In this document: positions 1 through 8,389 of the stretch, piece by piece | Layout: every line of letters starts with the position of its first letter | Numbering within the stretch: position 1 is the first letter of the stretch | NCBI GenBank assembly: GCA_965200145.1 | Contig: CBDATG010000002.1 | Span: 1,364,001-1,428,000, forward strand | Source: CBDATG01 sp965200145 | GTDB lineage: Bacteria > Chloroflexota > Dehalococcoidia > Lucifugimonadales > Lucifugimonadaceae | DNA length: 64,000 nt | Reading direction: 5' to 3' | Made by a program: the position numbers and the translations under genes | The notes under the pieces: generated by a model | What the model was told of the DNA's origin: nothing | Database searches by the model: none | What the model saw: only the letters and a program-made list of their open reading frames with translations

Positions 1-278
1 CGTGCTTCCCATGCCACCGTCGTCTCGCGTTGCACCGCGAGTCCGATGGCGGCGATCGATTCGCTACTGGACGTTGCCTGCTTCACCGCTTCCTGCGCAA
101 CTCCAATAGTGGTCTCGGCAAGTTCCACGGGGTCCTGCTCGACCCAGCCAGGGCGCGGATAGGCCTGCTTGATTTCCGCCGCCGTCTTGGACAGAATGTT
201 CGCTGCGTCGTCGAACACGATTGCACGGCTTGAGGTCGTGCCTTGGTCTATCGCCAGTATGAGATTGCGTTGCGTCAT
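1..278 (-). CDS. glpK: Glycerol kinase, N-terminal part (cut by window edge)
   Basis: Read on the minus strand from the ATG at 278, the frame stays open to the window edge. It begins MTQRNLILAIDQGTTSSRAI and continues with PGWVEQDP and IAAIGLAVQRETTVAW. DQGTTSSR is the phosphate-1 ATP-binding loop of FGGY kinases, and the WVEQDP and Q-R-E-T-T segments are typical of glycerol kinase, which phosphorylates glycerol to glycerol-3-phosphate in the cytoplasm. A purine-rich AAGGCGAG lies just upstream of the ATG. Only about 92 residues are visible, so whether the rest is intact cannot be judged. It is divergent from the gene at 406. Another FGGY kinase is possible but less likely. Confidence 0.85.
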   Translation of the reverse strand, partial: MTQRNLILAIDQGTTSSRAIVFDDAANILSKTAAEIKQAYPRPGWVEQDPVELAETTIGVAQEAVKQATSSSESIAAIGLAVQRETTVAWEA

Positions 279-405
279 GAAACTCGCCTTATTCCAAGCT
301 ACAGGGCGCGAACGAACGTTGGTAGGTGTCGCGCGATTACTGCATGATTGCGGTCGGCGGTTGTATATTTGGATTAGTTGGACATTAGAGGAAGGAGCAA
401 TTCGC

Positions 406-876
406 ATGGTACAAGCTGCAATAGGACAGGCGGATACAGAGGTCGAGGTTCAGTTCGACGACTGCTACTATCACATTGATCTGGCCCAGTATGAGCGGGA
501 CGGTGCATCGTATGAATTCATGATCTGGCAGCGTCTCTGTTGGGAGGGCTCTTGCACCTTGTGCAAGGCTCGGACTGGTCCGAAACCTGTGATGCCAGTG
601 AAGATGCGAAACTCGAAGTCGATATTCGCCGCGATCAAGCAGTGTGCCAAGCAGGACAACTTCATCTTACCTAAAATCTCGACGTCAGAGGCTGTGTTCC
701 GCATCTTGTTGCGCAACGGGAACGAGCCGATGCGCCTGTCCCAGATAATCGACGAGCTCGTCTTGTCGTGGGAAGAGGTCATTTCGTTCAAGACGACCAA
801 CCCAGCCTCGTTGCAACAGATGCTGGACAGCGAGAACGAATACCGAATTAGCCGTACCGAAGCCCCCGCTGAGTGA
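406..876 (+). CDS. Hypothetical protein, possible winged-helix (HARE-HTH-like) domain
   Basis: Start chosen at the ATG preceded by a strong GGAAGGAG (389-396); the open frame extends further upstream but overlaps glpK and lacks a better start. The product is 156 residues. The N-terminal half is rich in Trp, Cys and aromatic residues, with a C-T-L-C pair in WEGSCTLCKARTGP. The C-terminal half (EAVFRILLRNGNEPMRLSQI, then DELV) resembles the helix-turn-helix pattern of HARE-HTH/RpoE-delta-like winged helices, where a residue before the second helix is a conserved proline or glycine. No function is assigned. It stands alone, divergent from glpK. Confidence 0.6.
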   Translation: MVQAAIGQADTEVEVQFDDCYYHIDLAQYERDGASYEFMIWQRLCWEGSCTLCKARTGPKPVMPVKMRNSKSIFAAIKQCAKQDNFILPKISTSEAVFRILLRNGNEPMRLSQIIDELVLSWEEVISFKTTNPASLQQMLDSENEYRISRTEAPAE

Positions 877-979
877 GTCGCGGCACATGTGTCGGGCCGC
901 ATCGGCGGAACGATACGCCGGATGTCAACGGGGTTGAAGCGACAGGACTCTGGCGAGTGATCTAAGGCAGGGTGTCACC

Positions 980-3094
980 GTGGAGGAACTGGCAGGGAGA
1001 CAGGATTTCTGGAACATCGGGTATCCCCTGCTGGGCTCGCTGGTCTACCTCGTCGCCCCGGTTGCCTTGGCGGCCATCGCGTACGGACTGTACCGTCGGT
1101 CGAGGATCTGGCGATTAGGTAAGCCCTTCGAAGAACTGGGAAGTCACAGGGACCGGCTCCGAGCGTTCCTGCGAAGCGGAGGTGTAGGGGTCGGCGGCCA
1201 CGGCAAGTGGCATGTCAGGTCGGAGCTGTACGGCAGCGTGATGCACTTCTCGCTGTTCTGGGGATTCGCAGTGCTGGTGCTGGCGACTACGATTGCCGCG
1301 ATTGAGTTTAATGTTGAGGAGTATCTAGGGTTCAGAGTCCCCACTGCCTACTACCGCGTCCAGTTCGGCTTCGTGTGGGACATACTCGGCGGCGGATTAG
1401 CGACAGTAGGTCTCGTAATGGCGGCATGGCGTAGGTATGCGTTGCGGCCGGAGCGCCTCAACACCTTCGCAGATGATGCGGCGGTGCTGACCTATCTGGG
1501 TATGTTGCTGCTGACAGGATTCGCTCTGGAAGGGCTGAGGGTCGGCGCCACCGAGCTCAACCCCGCGTCTGAGTTTTACGCCCCCGATGTCGCCATCTGG
1601 TCGCCGATCGGTTGGGCGTTCGCTCAAGCGTTTCTGGCGGTCGGATTATCAACATCGGCCATGGTGTCAGCGCATGCTGTGTTGTGGTGGTTTCACGCCC
1701 TGGTATTCGTTGCGGGTATCGCATACTTGGCCATCGGGTTTGGCAAGCTGGCGCATATCTTCGTCTCGCCGCTCAACATCTATCTGAAGCCGCTCCGGCC
1801 GAGCGGCGCATTGCCATCCGCGGGCGACCTGATGACCGCAGAACGCTTCGGCGCATCCGATGTTGGAGATTGGACCAGCCAGCAGCTGCTGAGCTACGAC
1901 GCGTGCACCAACTGCGGCCGATGCGAAACGCAATGCCCTGCATGGTCAACAGGCAAGCCGCTGTCCCCTAGGAAAGTGATACAGGACCTGCGCGCCTACA
2001 CAGAGTCGAGGAGTCGCGAGCTGCTTGGTGCTAAGTCGGTAGGAGCCGACGCGCCGCCTCCCAGTATGTCGATGCCACGCGATGCTGTCGGCGAAGATGT
2101 GCTGTGGTCATGCACGACGTGCGGCGCCTGCGTCGAGGCGTGCCCCGTTGAAATACGGCATATCGACTCGATCGTTGAGATGCGGCGGTATCTGGTGCTG
2201 GAGGAGGCATCTGCTCCTGACACCGCGTTGTCGGCGATGCAGTCCATGGATCAACGCGGACACCCGTGGGCAGGGACGACGCTAACGCGCGAATCTTGGC
2301 GGGACGGAATGGTAGATGTGCCGACGATCGCGGAGAATCCAGATGCCGAGGTGCTGTTTTGGGTCGGATGCTCTGGAGCCTTGGTCGAGCGCGGCGTGGA
2401 TGTGACGCGCGCCATGGCATCCATCTTGGTCAAGGCGGGCGTCAACTTCGCGGTGCTGGGCGCTGAGGAGACTTGCACCGGCGACCCGGCGAGGCGCATG
2501 GGTAATGAGTACCTGTTCCAGATATTGGCAAGCCAGAACATCGAAACGTTGCACCGCCACAAGATCAAGAAGGTGGTAGCAACATGCCCGCATTGCTTCA
2601 ACACAATGCGAAACGAGTACAGCCAAGTGGCGGAGACGCTGCCTGACACGGATTGGGATGTCGAGGTGGTGCACTACACGCAGTTCGTCGAGGATTTGGT
2701 CACAAGCGGCAGGCTCCAGTTCGGCGACGATGCACCAGACAACGGCAATTTGACATACCACGATTCGTGCTACCTCGGTCGGCACAACGGCATCTACGAC
2801 TCGCCGCGAAACTTGATAGGCGCGATACCGGGAGTCGAGATGTCCGAGATGGCACTGTGCAGGTCACGCGGCTTCTGCTGCGGAGCTGGCGGCGGCAGGA
2901 TGTGGATGGAAGAGCAAGGTGAACGTGTCAACAGGCGCAGGACAGATCACTTCCTGGAGACCGGCACAGATACCGTCGCAGTATCGTGCCCGTTCTGCCT
3001 CCAGATGTTCGAGGAAGGCATCAACGCCAAGGGCATGGATGCGACGAAGCGTGCCAAGGACTTAGTGGAGCTGCTGGACGACGCGACGGTGTGA
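980..3094 (+). CDS. Membrane Fe-S oxidoreductase (HdrD/NarI-like; ETF:quinone-type EMO homologue)
   Basis: GTG start after CTAAGGCAGGG. The 704-residue protein has an N-terminal membrane part with several hydrophobic helices (about residues 12-37, 88-110, 130-150, 165-185, 210-255), resembling the NarI-like cytochrome b fold. Two 4Fe-4S motifs follow: CTNCGRCETQCP near residue 312 and CTTCGACVEACP near 380. Two cysteine-rich CCG-type segments complete it (GCSGALVERG...CTGDPARRMGNE, CPHCFNT, then HDSCYLGRHNGIYD with FCCGAGGGRMW). This architecture matches the family formerly called DUF224, members of which act as electron-transfer-flavoprotein:menaquinone oxidoreductases. The etfBA genes at 16.7-18.6 kb in the same window fit that role, but the link is inferred. 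Confidence 0.85.
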   Translation: MEELAGRQDFWNIGYPLLGSLVYLVAPVALAAIAYGLYRRSRIWRLGKPFEELGSHRDRLRAFLRSGGVGVGGHGKWHVRSELYGSVMHFSLFWGFAVLVLATTIAAIEFNVEEYLGFRVPTAYYRVQFGFVWDILGGGLATVGLVMAAWRRYALRPERLNTFADDAAVLTYLGMLLLTGFALEGLRVGATELNPASEFYAPDVAIWSPIGWAFAQAFLAVGLSTSAMVSAHAVLWWFHALVFVAGIAYLAIGFGKLAHIFVSPLNIYLKPLRPSGALPSAGDLMTAERFGASDVGDWTSQQLLSYDACTNCGRCETQCPAWSTGKPLSPRKVIQDLRAYTESRSRELLGAKSVGADAPPPSMSMPRDAVGEDVLWSCTTCGACVEACPVEIRHIDSIVEMRRYLVLEEASAPDTALSAMQSMDQRGHPWAGTTLTRESWRDGMVDVPTIAENPDAEVLFWVGCSGALVERGVDVTRAMASILVKAGVNFAVLGAEETCTGDPARRMGNEYLFQILASQNIETLHRHKIKKVVATCPHCFNTMRNEYSQVAETLPDTDWDVEVVHYTQFVEDLVTSGRLQFGDDAPDNGNLTYHDSCYLGRHNGIYDSPRNLIGAIPGVEMSEMALCRSRGFCCGAGGGRMWMEEQGERVNRRRTDHFLETGTDTVAVSCPFCLQMFEEGINAKGMDATKRAKDLVELLDDATV

Positions 3095-3289
3095 AATGGG
3101 GCGGAGTGTGTCGCGCCGCGTGCGCGAGGTTATGGGTGGCAGTCGCGCTAGGTCGGCCGAGATGAGAACCGAAACGCGAATTTGTGGGAATGATAGGATA
3201 CCATCAGGCAGTGCCCGCGGCCAGGGCGGTCTGCCGTTCAGCCGTTCTGAAAGATAAGGGAAACGATTACACGTTCATAGGAAAGCGTC

Positions 3290-3835
3290 ATGTACCAGCC
3301 AAAGATTGACAGACAGAAATTCCGAGACCTGATGCTTTACTTGGCGTATTTGAGCCGCGAAGACCCGTATTTTGGTGCGGTTAAGCTGAACAAGATGCTG
3401 TACTACTGCGACTTCATCGCGTTTTCCCGTCTAGGGAAGCCGATCACTGGAGCAACATACCAGAAACTCCCGGAGGGTCCTGCACCTCGCCAGTTGCTAG
3501 ATGAGCGTAACGTGTTGATCGAACAGGAAGAGGCCAGGTTGGAGCTCCGTCCCCACTTCGCCTACGTGCAACATCGGCTGGTGCCGATTCCAGAGGACCA
3601 GAGCCATTTGGAGAACGAGTTCAGCGCCGACGAGATAGGGGTCATCACAGAAGTGCACGGAGCGATGTCGCAGATGACAGCACGCGAGGCATCGGAGTTG
3701 TCACACCGCGAAGTCGGTTGGATATTAGCCAATCCCAAGGAGGACATCCCTTACGAGATGGCATCCGCGGTTCCGGTGCGAGACGTTGAGGTGGATGCGA
3801 TGTTTGAAGCCGCTGAAAGCGGGACTAACCTATGA
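3290..3835 (+). CDS. Panacea-domain (DUF4065/SocA-like) antitoxin
   Basis: The 181-residue product has the Panacea signature in its first half: DLMLYLAYLSRE...AVKLNKMLYYCDFIAF, then GKPITGATYQKLPEGPAP, followed by a helical region with FSADEIGVITEVHGAMSQMT and LSHREVGW. These correspond to the LNKLLYFxDF and GxxYxxxPxGPxP motifs of the family. Panacea proteins act as antitoxins that neutralise diverse toxins encoded next to them. AGGAAAG lies a few bases before the ATG. The stop codon overlaps the start of the next gene (ATGA at 3832-3835), the usual arrangement for a co-translated toxin-antitoxin pair. Confidence 0.85.
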   Translation: MYQPKIDRQKFRDLMLYLAYLSREDPYFGAVKLNKMLYYCDFIAFSRLGKPITGATYQKLPEGPAPRQLLDERNVLIEQEEARLELRPHFAYVQHRLVPIPEDQSHLENEFSADEIGVITEVHGAMSQMTAREASELSHREVGWILANPKEDIPYEMASAVPVRDVEVDAMFEAAESGTNL

Positions 3836-4131
3836 CGCCCACAAACATGTATGGAGAGCCTTGGAAGGAACCGCCACCCGTAATAGTCAATGCTGTGCGC
3901 CATCTGATCGACGAGAGTGGTATCTTGGATTACCTTCCCGAGGATACCGATTTCGAGGGTGCGCTCGTATGGATGGCAGAGCGCATACAGAATGCTTCGC
4001 ACGCGGATCACTTCGACTTTGAAGGAGTCCATAGGACACTCGGGACTCACAAAGTATTCCGAATCGGCTTGGAGTTCCAAGACGAACGAGAGAACAGCTA
4101 CTACATCACCTACATCCGCCCGTTCCCTTAG
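3832..4131 (+). CDS. Small protein coupled to Panacea antitoxin, candidate toxin
   Basis: A 99-residue product whose ATG overlaps the TGA of the Panacea gene. It has no transmembrane segment. The C-terminal half (HKVFRIGLEFQ...NSYYITYIRPF) alternates like beta-strands and could be part of a RelE-like or other small toxin fold, but no catalytic motif is recognised and I do not assign a family. Position and overlap are the main evidence that it is the partner toxin. A contrary reading is that it is an unrelated accessory protein. Confidence 0.6.
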   Translation: MTPTNMYGEPWKEPPPVIVNAVRHLIDESGILDYLPEDTDFEGALVWMAERIQNASHADHFDFEGVHRTLGTHKVFRIGLEFQDERENSYYITYIRPFP

Positions 4132-4264
4132 CTCGCCTCTGGTGGCTGGCATCGGCTATCGGAACATCGACAACAAGCACCGCCAAGGGTCAACATGCGC
4201 GCCCGAGGTATGGTTACGAAGTGCTAGTCTGAGGCTAGGTGTTACCGACCGCAGTCGGCGCAGC

Positions 4265-4298
4265 CCCATAGTAGCGAATGACCCATAGTAGCGAATGA
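4265..4298. repeat. 17-nt tandem duplication
   Basis: CCCATAGTAGCGAATGA is present twice head to tail with no intervening base. It lies in the non-coding gap, so it is a recent local slippage or duplication with no evident function. Confidence 0.85.
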
Positions 4299-4958
4299 TA
4301 TGAGACAACATACGCCCCGCGTGTCGTCGGATGTCCGGTGCGGGAAACGTGTCCTTAAGGCAATGCAATCGGTAATTCGCGACTGCAAATTAATGGCATG
4401 TTGCCATTGGGCCACTCCGTTGTCTTCCCTGACTATTGCGAGGTTATCCACCATATGGCGCGGTGCCTTGGATATCAGCCGGGTAATGCCACCCATGCGG
4501 TCGGCCACGCAACAACTGACCAGAGTCGCTTGATGCCGACCGGCGCACCTTCGATCAACAAAGGAGACAAGACTCAACGGGCGAAACGCATGAGAGCGCG
4601 AATGGGTAAGCCATCACTTTCTATCTGCGTGAGTGGGCAGGTACGTCTTGCCCAAGTGTATTCCCGTTGGCGCGTTGGGAAAGTGGGTGCAACGATCAGT
4701 GGGCTGATCGGTGGATACTAACGTCTTACTTCAGGTTGATAGATATCAAGAACGCCTGACATGCGTCGCGAAACGCCTGGCGGAACCACCGACCCGAGCG
4801 CGCCGGCGCGGGACCACATGTCTATGAACAGCGTATCTTGCTGTTTTCGGTGACGCGTTTCGAATCCGACATGCGGATTGCATCGCGATTCACAGTATCT
4901 GACCGAATAATGCCGAGATTACAACCCCTAGAGCCCTCGCGGAGTGTGCCCAAAGTTC

Positions 4959-4964
4959 TATCAT
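4959..4964 (+). promoter_or_regulatory. -10 box (TATCAT) for leaderless DUF488 transcript
   Basis: TATCAT ends exactly 6 nt before the ATG at 4971. The same spacing recurs before other genes here, and no Shine-Dalgarno lies between the box and the start. No clear -35 is seen. Confidence 0.45.
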
Positions 4965-4970
4965 GAAGGG

Positions 4971-5852
4971 ATGTTCCCGAGACGACGCATCCTGTTGAGG
5001 TTTGTCGAGCTAGCTGGCGGGCAGATCGAACGCCTTCGACTTATGAAACTTATGTTCCTGTACTCAGCGAATGAAGACTCTCCCAGTCAGACCCGTTATC
5101 AATTCGTGCCTTACAAGCTCGGACCATTCTCTTTTCTTCTGTACAGGGATTGGTCGCTACTTAAGGAAGTTGGCATGACATTAGAGCCCGACCAGCATCA
5201 TTTCTCGCTGACGGAAGAAGGACGGGCGTACGCTCGGGCCCTCAACGACGAAGCGACTGCGATGGCTGACAGTGTTCACACCCGATGGTCCGCGACGCCA
5301 ACAAGTGTGCTAATCAACTACGTATACAAGACCCACGAGTGGTATGCGAGCCGTTCCGAGCGAGGGCAGCACCAGCAGAATCCAACAGTGGAAGACCAGC
5401 CTTTTGGATCGTTTTTCAGCGTGGGTTATCAGAGTCTTTCGATAGACGCTTTCCTAGACTTACTGATGCGAAACGGCGTGCGAAATCTCGTTGACACTCG
5501 CTTCACACCTGCATCGCGTGTGTATGGATACCACACCCGTACACTTGCCAAGTTGTGCGAGGACGTTGGTATCGACTACAGTCTTGAGGACTCGCTCGGT
5601 GTCCCTAGGAACGAACGTCCGATTTCACATACCGTGGGAAGTGTCAGACAATTCGAGAGGGCCTATGCTGAGATCTTGCGCCAGAACGACGATGCTGTGA
5701 TGCGCGTCGCCACCCTAGCGAAGGCCAAGAGTACCGCGATAATGTGTTATGAAGCCGATGTCAACGACTGCCATAGGAGGCTACTCGGCTTGCGGTTGCA
5801 ACGTGCGACAGGTTTACCGATTGTAGAGTTGCGCGATGCTCGATTGGGTTAA
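4971..5852 (+). CDS. DUF488-family protein with Panacea-like N-terminal domain
   Basis: An in-frame GTG at 4944 is possible, but the ATG at 4971 is preceded by TATCAT plus 6 nt. The product is about 293 residues. Residues 1-95 (RFVELAGG...LMKLMFLYSAN...VPYKLGPFSFLLYRDWSLL, then SLTEEGRAYA) resemble the helical Panacea/DUF4065 layout. From about residue 145 there is a DUF488 domain: SVGYQSLSIDAFLDLLMRNG, LVDTRFTPASRVYGYHTRTL, and the family's terminal Cys-His signature MCYEADVNDCHRRLL. DUF488 is a small family of unclear biochemistry, often next to DNA- or RNA-processing genes. The reading frame overlaps the next gene by 17 nt, so the two are very likely translated together. Confidence 0.8.
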   Translation: MFPRRRILLRFVELAGGQIERLRLMKLMFLYSANEDSPSQTRYQFVPYKLGPFSFLLYRDWSLLKEVGMTLEPDQHHFSLTEEGRAYARALNDEATAMADSVHTRWSATPTSVLINYVYKTHEWYASRSERGQHQQNPTVEDQPFGSFFSVGYQSLSIDAFLDLLMRNGVRNLVDTRFTPASRVYGYHTRTLAKLCEDVGIDYSLEDSLGVPRNERPISHTVGSVRQFERAYAEILRQNDDAVMRVATLAKAKSTAIMCYEADVNDCHRRLLGLRLQRATGLPIVELRDARLG

Positions 5853-6633
5853 AGAGAAGATCTTGATACTCGTCAAGACCTATCCGCATCCTTCGGCGAC
5901 CTACGGAGAGTTAGTGTGCGTCGCGGGAATCACCGAACAAGGAGAGTGGCGACGGCTCTATCCGATCCCCTTCAGGGACTTGCCCACGTTAAGACAATTC
6001 AAAAAGTACTCTTGGGTGAACGTGGATGTCGCTAGACGGACGCAAGACCACAGGCCCGAGAGTTATCAACCCAATGTTGAGTCTGTTGAGATTGCCGGTT
6101 GGCTCGACACCGACTATGAGTGGCGAAGGAGACGGGGGTTCGTCGAAGAATTAAAGGTGTCAACCTTTGATGAATTGAAACAAGACCAAAGTTGCAGAGG
6201 TGTTTCTCTAGGCGTGGTGATGTCTTCGCAGGTTATCGACATTGAGGTTAAGGAAGTAGAGAGCGAGTGGTCAGAGCAGGCCGTGGCGAAGTTGAATCAA
6301 CTCAAGCTTGGAACATCGGTCGCAAGAGAATTGAAGAAGATACCCTTTGAGTTCCGGTATGTCTTTAGGTGCAAGGATGATAGCGGCCCGCGAAAGGCAT
6401 TGATCACCGACTGGGAACTCGGAATGAGGTACTTGAACGCAAGCAAGAGACTCAACCCTCGTGACGCAGCCGAAGAAGTTAGAGAGTTCTACCTCAATTT
6501 GACCGACGAATCCAAGTACTACACTCGCCTTTTCATGGGAACCACGCTCCCCTTCAACACATGGGTCGTCATCGGGTTGTTTTACCCGCCGAAAACGAAG
6601 CGACCTGAAACGACGCAAATCGGATTGCTATAG
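5836..6633 (+). CDS. Dual OB-fold protein, predicted partner of the DUF488 protein
   Basis: A 265-residue product whose start lies 17 nt inside the DUF488 gene. The N-terminus has a recognisable family pattern: ILVKTYPHPSATYGELVCVA, GITEQGEWRRLYPIPFRDLP, then QFKKYSWVNVDV and HRPESYQPN. I recall such proteins annotated as having a dual OB-containing domain and occurring beside DUF488 genes; this is from memory and unverified. OB folds suggest nucleic-acid binding. The C-terminal part (YVFRCKDDSGPRKALITDWE, ending near FNTWVVIGLFYPPK) continues the same family. Together with the upstream gene it forms a compact two-gene accessory module, possibly in defence or lesion processing. Confidence 0.75.
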   Translation: MLDWVKEKILILVKTYPHPSATYGELVCVAGITEQGEWRRLYPIPFRDLPTLRQFKKYSWVNVDVARRTQDHRPESYQPNVESVEIAGWLDTDYEWRRRRGFVEELKVSTFDELKQDQSCRGVSLGVVMSSQVIDIEVKEVESEWSEQAVAKLNQLKLGTSVARELKKIPFEFRYVFRCKDDSGPRKALITDWELGMRYLNASKRLNPRDAAEEVREFYLNLTDESKYYTRLFMGTTLPFNTWVVIGLFYPPKTKRPETTQIGLL

Positions 6634-7060
6634 TACGACTGATGAACGCATTACCGCGATTCCGGAAAGGCCATGGACTTGCGACCGTGAGGTGCCGATG
6701 CGGGAATGTGCTCGGTCCATCGGCGCACCTCGCGCCGATCGTAGGAAGCATCGGTGGTGTTCGTTCCGCTACGATATTGGCAGGCACGGGTGTTAATGTA
6801 TGAAGCGATTTTGAACAATTGCACGGGATGTCGATGCGATACTAGTTAAACGCCCCTCGCCGGCAGGTGCTAACGCCGTCCAAAGTCGGACTGCCCTTTT
6901 CCGAAAGGTTGTTCGGTCAGCATTAGCTAATGTGGGAGCCGAGGCTTGTCCGTGCCGCGAGCTCTTGCTGACCGAACACCCGCCCGCTGTACACTGGAAG
7001 GGGTCGTGGCACGGCGGGTTCGCAGGTGAACGATAACCAACAGTCTAAGGAGATGAGCCA
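6634..7060. other. 427-nt gap with an inverted repeat
   Basis: No supported gene. The right part carries the 13-nt inverted repeat described separately, and AAGGAG at 7047-7052 serves the next gene. Confidence 0.5.
6910..6978. repeat. 13-nt perfect inverted repeat with 43-nt spacer
   Basis: TGTTCGGTCAGCA (6910-6922) and its exact reverse complement TGCTGACCGAACA (6966-6978) flank 43 nt. It lies about 80 nt before a small membrane-protein gene. It could be a dyad operator, an RNA stem, or terminal repeats of a decayed small element. Confidence 0.75.
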
Positions 7061-7291
7061 ATGGGAATCCCCAAGTGGACATGTTTCATCGTCGCGTGGA
7101 TTTTACTGGGCGTGTTGATTTTGATGGACATAGGTGTGCGCATCCAAAATGTCGTTGCAGGCGAGGGTCTAACCATTGTCGATTTTGGGGTGCCAGGGAC
7201 TCTTGTTGTCCTGCTCGTGGTGTCAATCGTGTTGTTTCGGGAACAACGTCGCAAAGCACAGAGTCGAGAGACTGACTTGGCTGACCAGTAG
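7061..7291 (+). CDS. Small two-helix membrane protein
   Basis: The ATG is preceded by AAGGAG at ideal distance. The 76-residue product has two hydrophobic segments (about residues 7-25, FIVAWILLGVLILMDIG, and 44-60, GTLVVLLVVSIVLF) separated by a short loop, and ends in a charged tail EQRRKAQSRETDLAD. No family recognised. It sits next to DUF488-related sequence, and such small membrane proteins are common in accessory islands, but no function is proposed. Confidence 0.6.
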   Translation: MGIPKWTCFIVAWILLGVLILMDIGVRIQNVVAGEGLTIVDFGVPGTLVVLLVVSIVLFREQRRKAQSRETDLADQ

Positions 7292-7310
7292 GCTCTCGTT
7301 GAGAGGGTGA

Positions 7311-7493
7311 GACGAGCGGCGATTCTTGGACCTGATGCGGGAGCGCGAGGTTGAGAACTCGGTGCCGCGCGACATCATTGAGGACAGCTGCTTGCTGTGT
7401 AGCGAGGCAGAACCTGAGAGGTGCCACCGCCGCCTCGTCATTGAGTATCTGTCAGACCACTGGGGCAACCTCCACGTGCAACACCTCCAGTAA
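7311..7493 (+). pseudogene. DUF488 C-terminal remnant
   Basis: Translating from 7311 gives RRFLDLMRERE...DIIEDSCLLCSEAEPERCHR, then RLVIEYLSDHWGNLHVQHLQ and a stop. CLLCSEAEPERCHRRLV is the hallmark C-terminal motif of DUF488 proteins (Cys-x-E...Cys-His-R). The N-terminal two thirds of the domain is absent and a stop lies directly upstream, so this looks like the tail of a deleted gene. Its motif is of a different subtype from that in the gene at 4971, so it is not a simple copy of it. An internal ATG at 7335 could in theory give a 52-residue peptide. Confidence 0.7.
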
Positions 7494-7500
7494 CCGCTAC

Positions 7501-8316
7501 TCAGATGCCATGCCAGCCCGGTGCCCTTGTGCTGCGAGCCGCCCACTCCGCCGCGTTGTGTGCTGACTGTATGATCCCCGCGCCGTTCGAGTAGCTGATG
7601 GCAAGCGCGGCGGCGAATACGTCTCCTGCGCCCGTCGTCTCGGCACCCGCGTCTTGGATATGCGTAGCCGCCGGAATGTGCATGCCACGCGGGTCGCCGC
7701 GGCGATAGACAATCGCGCCGCGCTCGCCTTGCGTTACTGCTACATGGTCTGCGACCGCTAGCCAGTCCAGCAGTGTGTCGTGTTGCGCCTCTTGTTCTGA
7801 CATTACGCAGATGTCCCACCCAGTCGCCATGCCAACCGGCGGCATCGGTTTGAGATTGACCCTGGCCGGTAGCGGTTCGTCCCATTGTCTGCACCATCCC
7901 TGTGGCACGACGCATGACACCCGTGGTGTAAACCAGTGCAGACAATCCGGCGGCAGTTCCTGGGTCAACGGACCAACGAACAGTATGTCCGGGTTGCGCC
8001 AGTCCTCTGGCACGTCGGCGATCTCTATCTCCGGTGCTCTTGCGATCAGACGTTGGTGTCTCACACCTTCTGAGTCGTAGCGGTTCTCGAACGTCGTCGT
8101 AGTGTCAGATTGAACGATGCTCCGAGCCTCTAACGGTGCGACCTCTTCGCAAGGGTAGTCTGGACCCGCAACGGTAACGATACCTGCATCGATCCCTTGC
8201 CGTCGCGCCGTGACGGTTGCGAATGCGGCTGCACCTCCGGGAGTCATCACGCCACCTTGATCTGGGAACGCATCCCAGGTCACATGCCCGATCGAGACCA
8301 TTCTGGGCGGTGACAT
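7501..8316 (-). CDS. PfkB-family carbohydrate kinase
   Basis: A 271-residue ribokinase/PfkB-type protein. The N-terminus has SIGHVTWDAFPDQGGVMTPG followed by GGAAAFATVTARRQG (sugar-binding region), and the C-terminus has the anion-hole/ATP motif ETTGAGDVFAAALAI, where the second Asp is the catalytic base. In most relatives this motif reads DTTGAGD; here it is ETTGAGD, a conservative change. VAVTQGERGAIVYRRG is the conserved strand before it. The sugar substrate cannot be read from sequence. It runs convergent to the DUF488 remnant and is followed on the same strand by the acyltransferase upstream, without clear operon coupling. Confidence 0.85.
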   Translation of the reverse strand: MSPPRMVSIGHVTWDAFPDQGGVMTPGGAAAFATVTARRQGIDAGIVTVAGPDYPCEEVAPLEARSIVQSDTTTTFENRYDSEGVRHQRLIARAPEIEIADVPEDWRNPDILFVGPLTQELPPDCLHWFTPRVSCVVPQGWCRQWDEPLPARVNLKPMPPVGMATGWDICVMSEQEAQHDTLLDWLAVADHVAVTQGERGAIVYRRGDPRGMHIPAATHIQDAGAETTGAGDVFAAALAISYSNGAGIIQSAHNAAEWAARSTRAPGWHGI

Positions 8317-8389
8317 CTCGTTGCACCGAGGTCAGTCGTAGATCGCTGTAGTGTCCGACACTCGCTGGTTACCTACCTACGTGTCCGGT

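Larger units (their letters stand above)
4132..4970 (+). other. 839-nt gap without a convincing gene
   Basis: Several overlapping open frames occur on both strands but none has a Shine-Dalgarno, family motif or protein-like composition. The gap holds a 17-nt tandem duplication (4265-4281 and 4282-4298), a short perfect hairpin CGATCAG/CTGATCG (4693-4710), and one isolated DnaA-box-like TTATCCACC (4444-4452). It is probably eroded DNA between two accessory modules. Confidence 0.5.

Noticed and set aside
4398..4721. 107-residue ORF in the gap
   Set aside because: No ribosome site, no family pattern and it overlaps similar open frames on the other strand.
4132..4970. Origin of replication suggested by a DnaA-box-like TTATCCACC at 4444
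   Set aside because: Only one imperfect box was seen, and no dnaA or dnaN lies nearby; the rpmH block at 12.5 kb also lacks dnaA.
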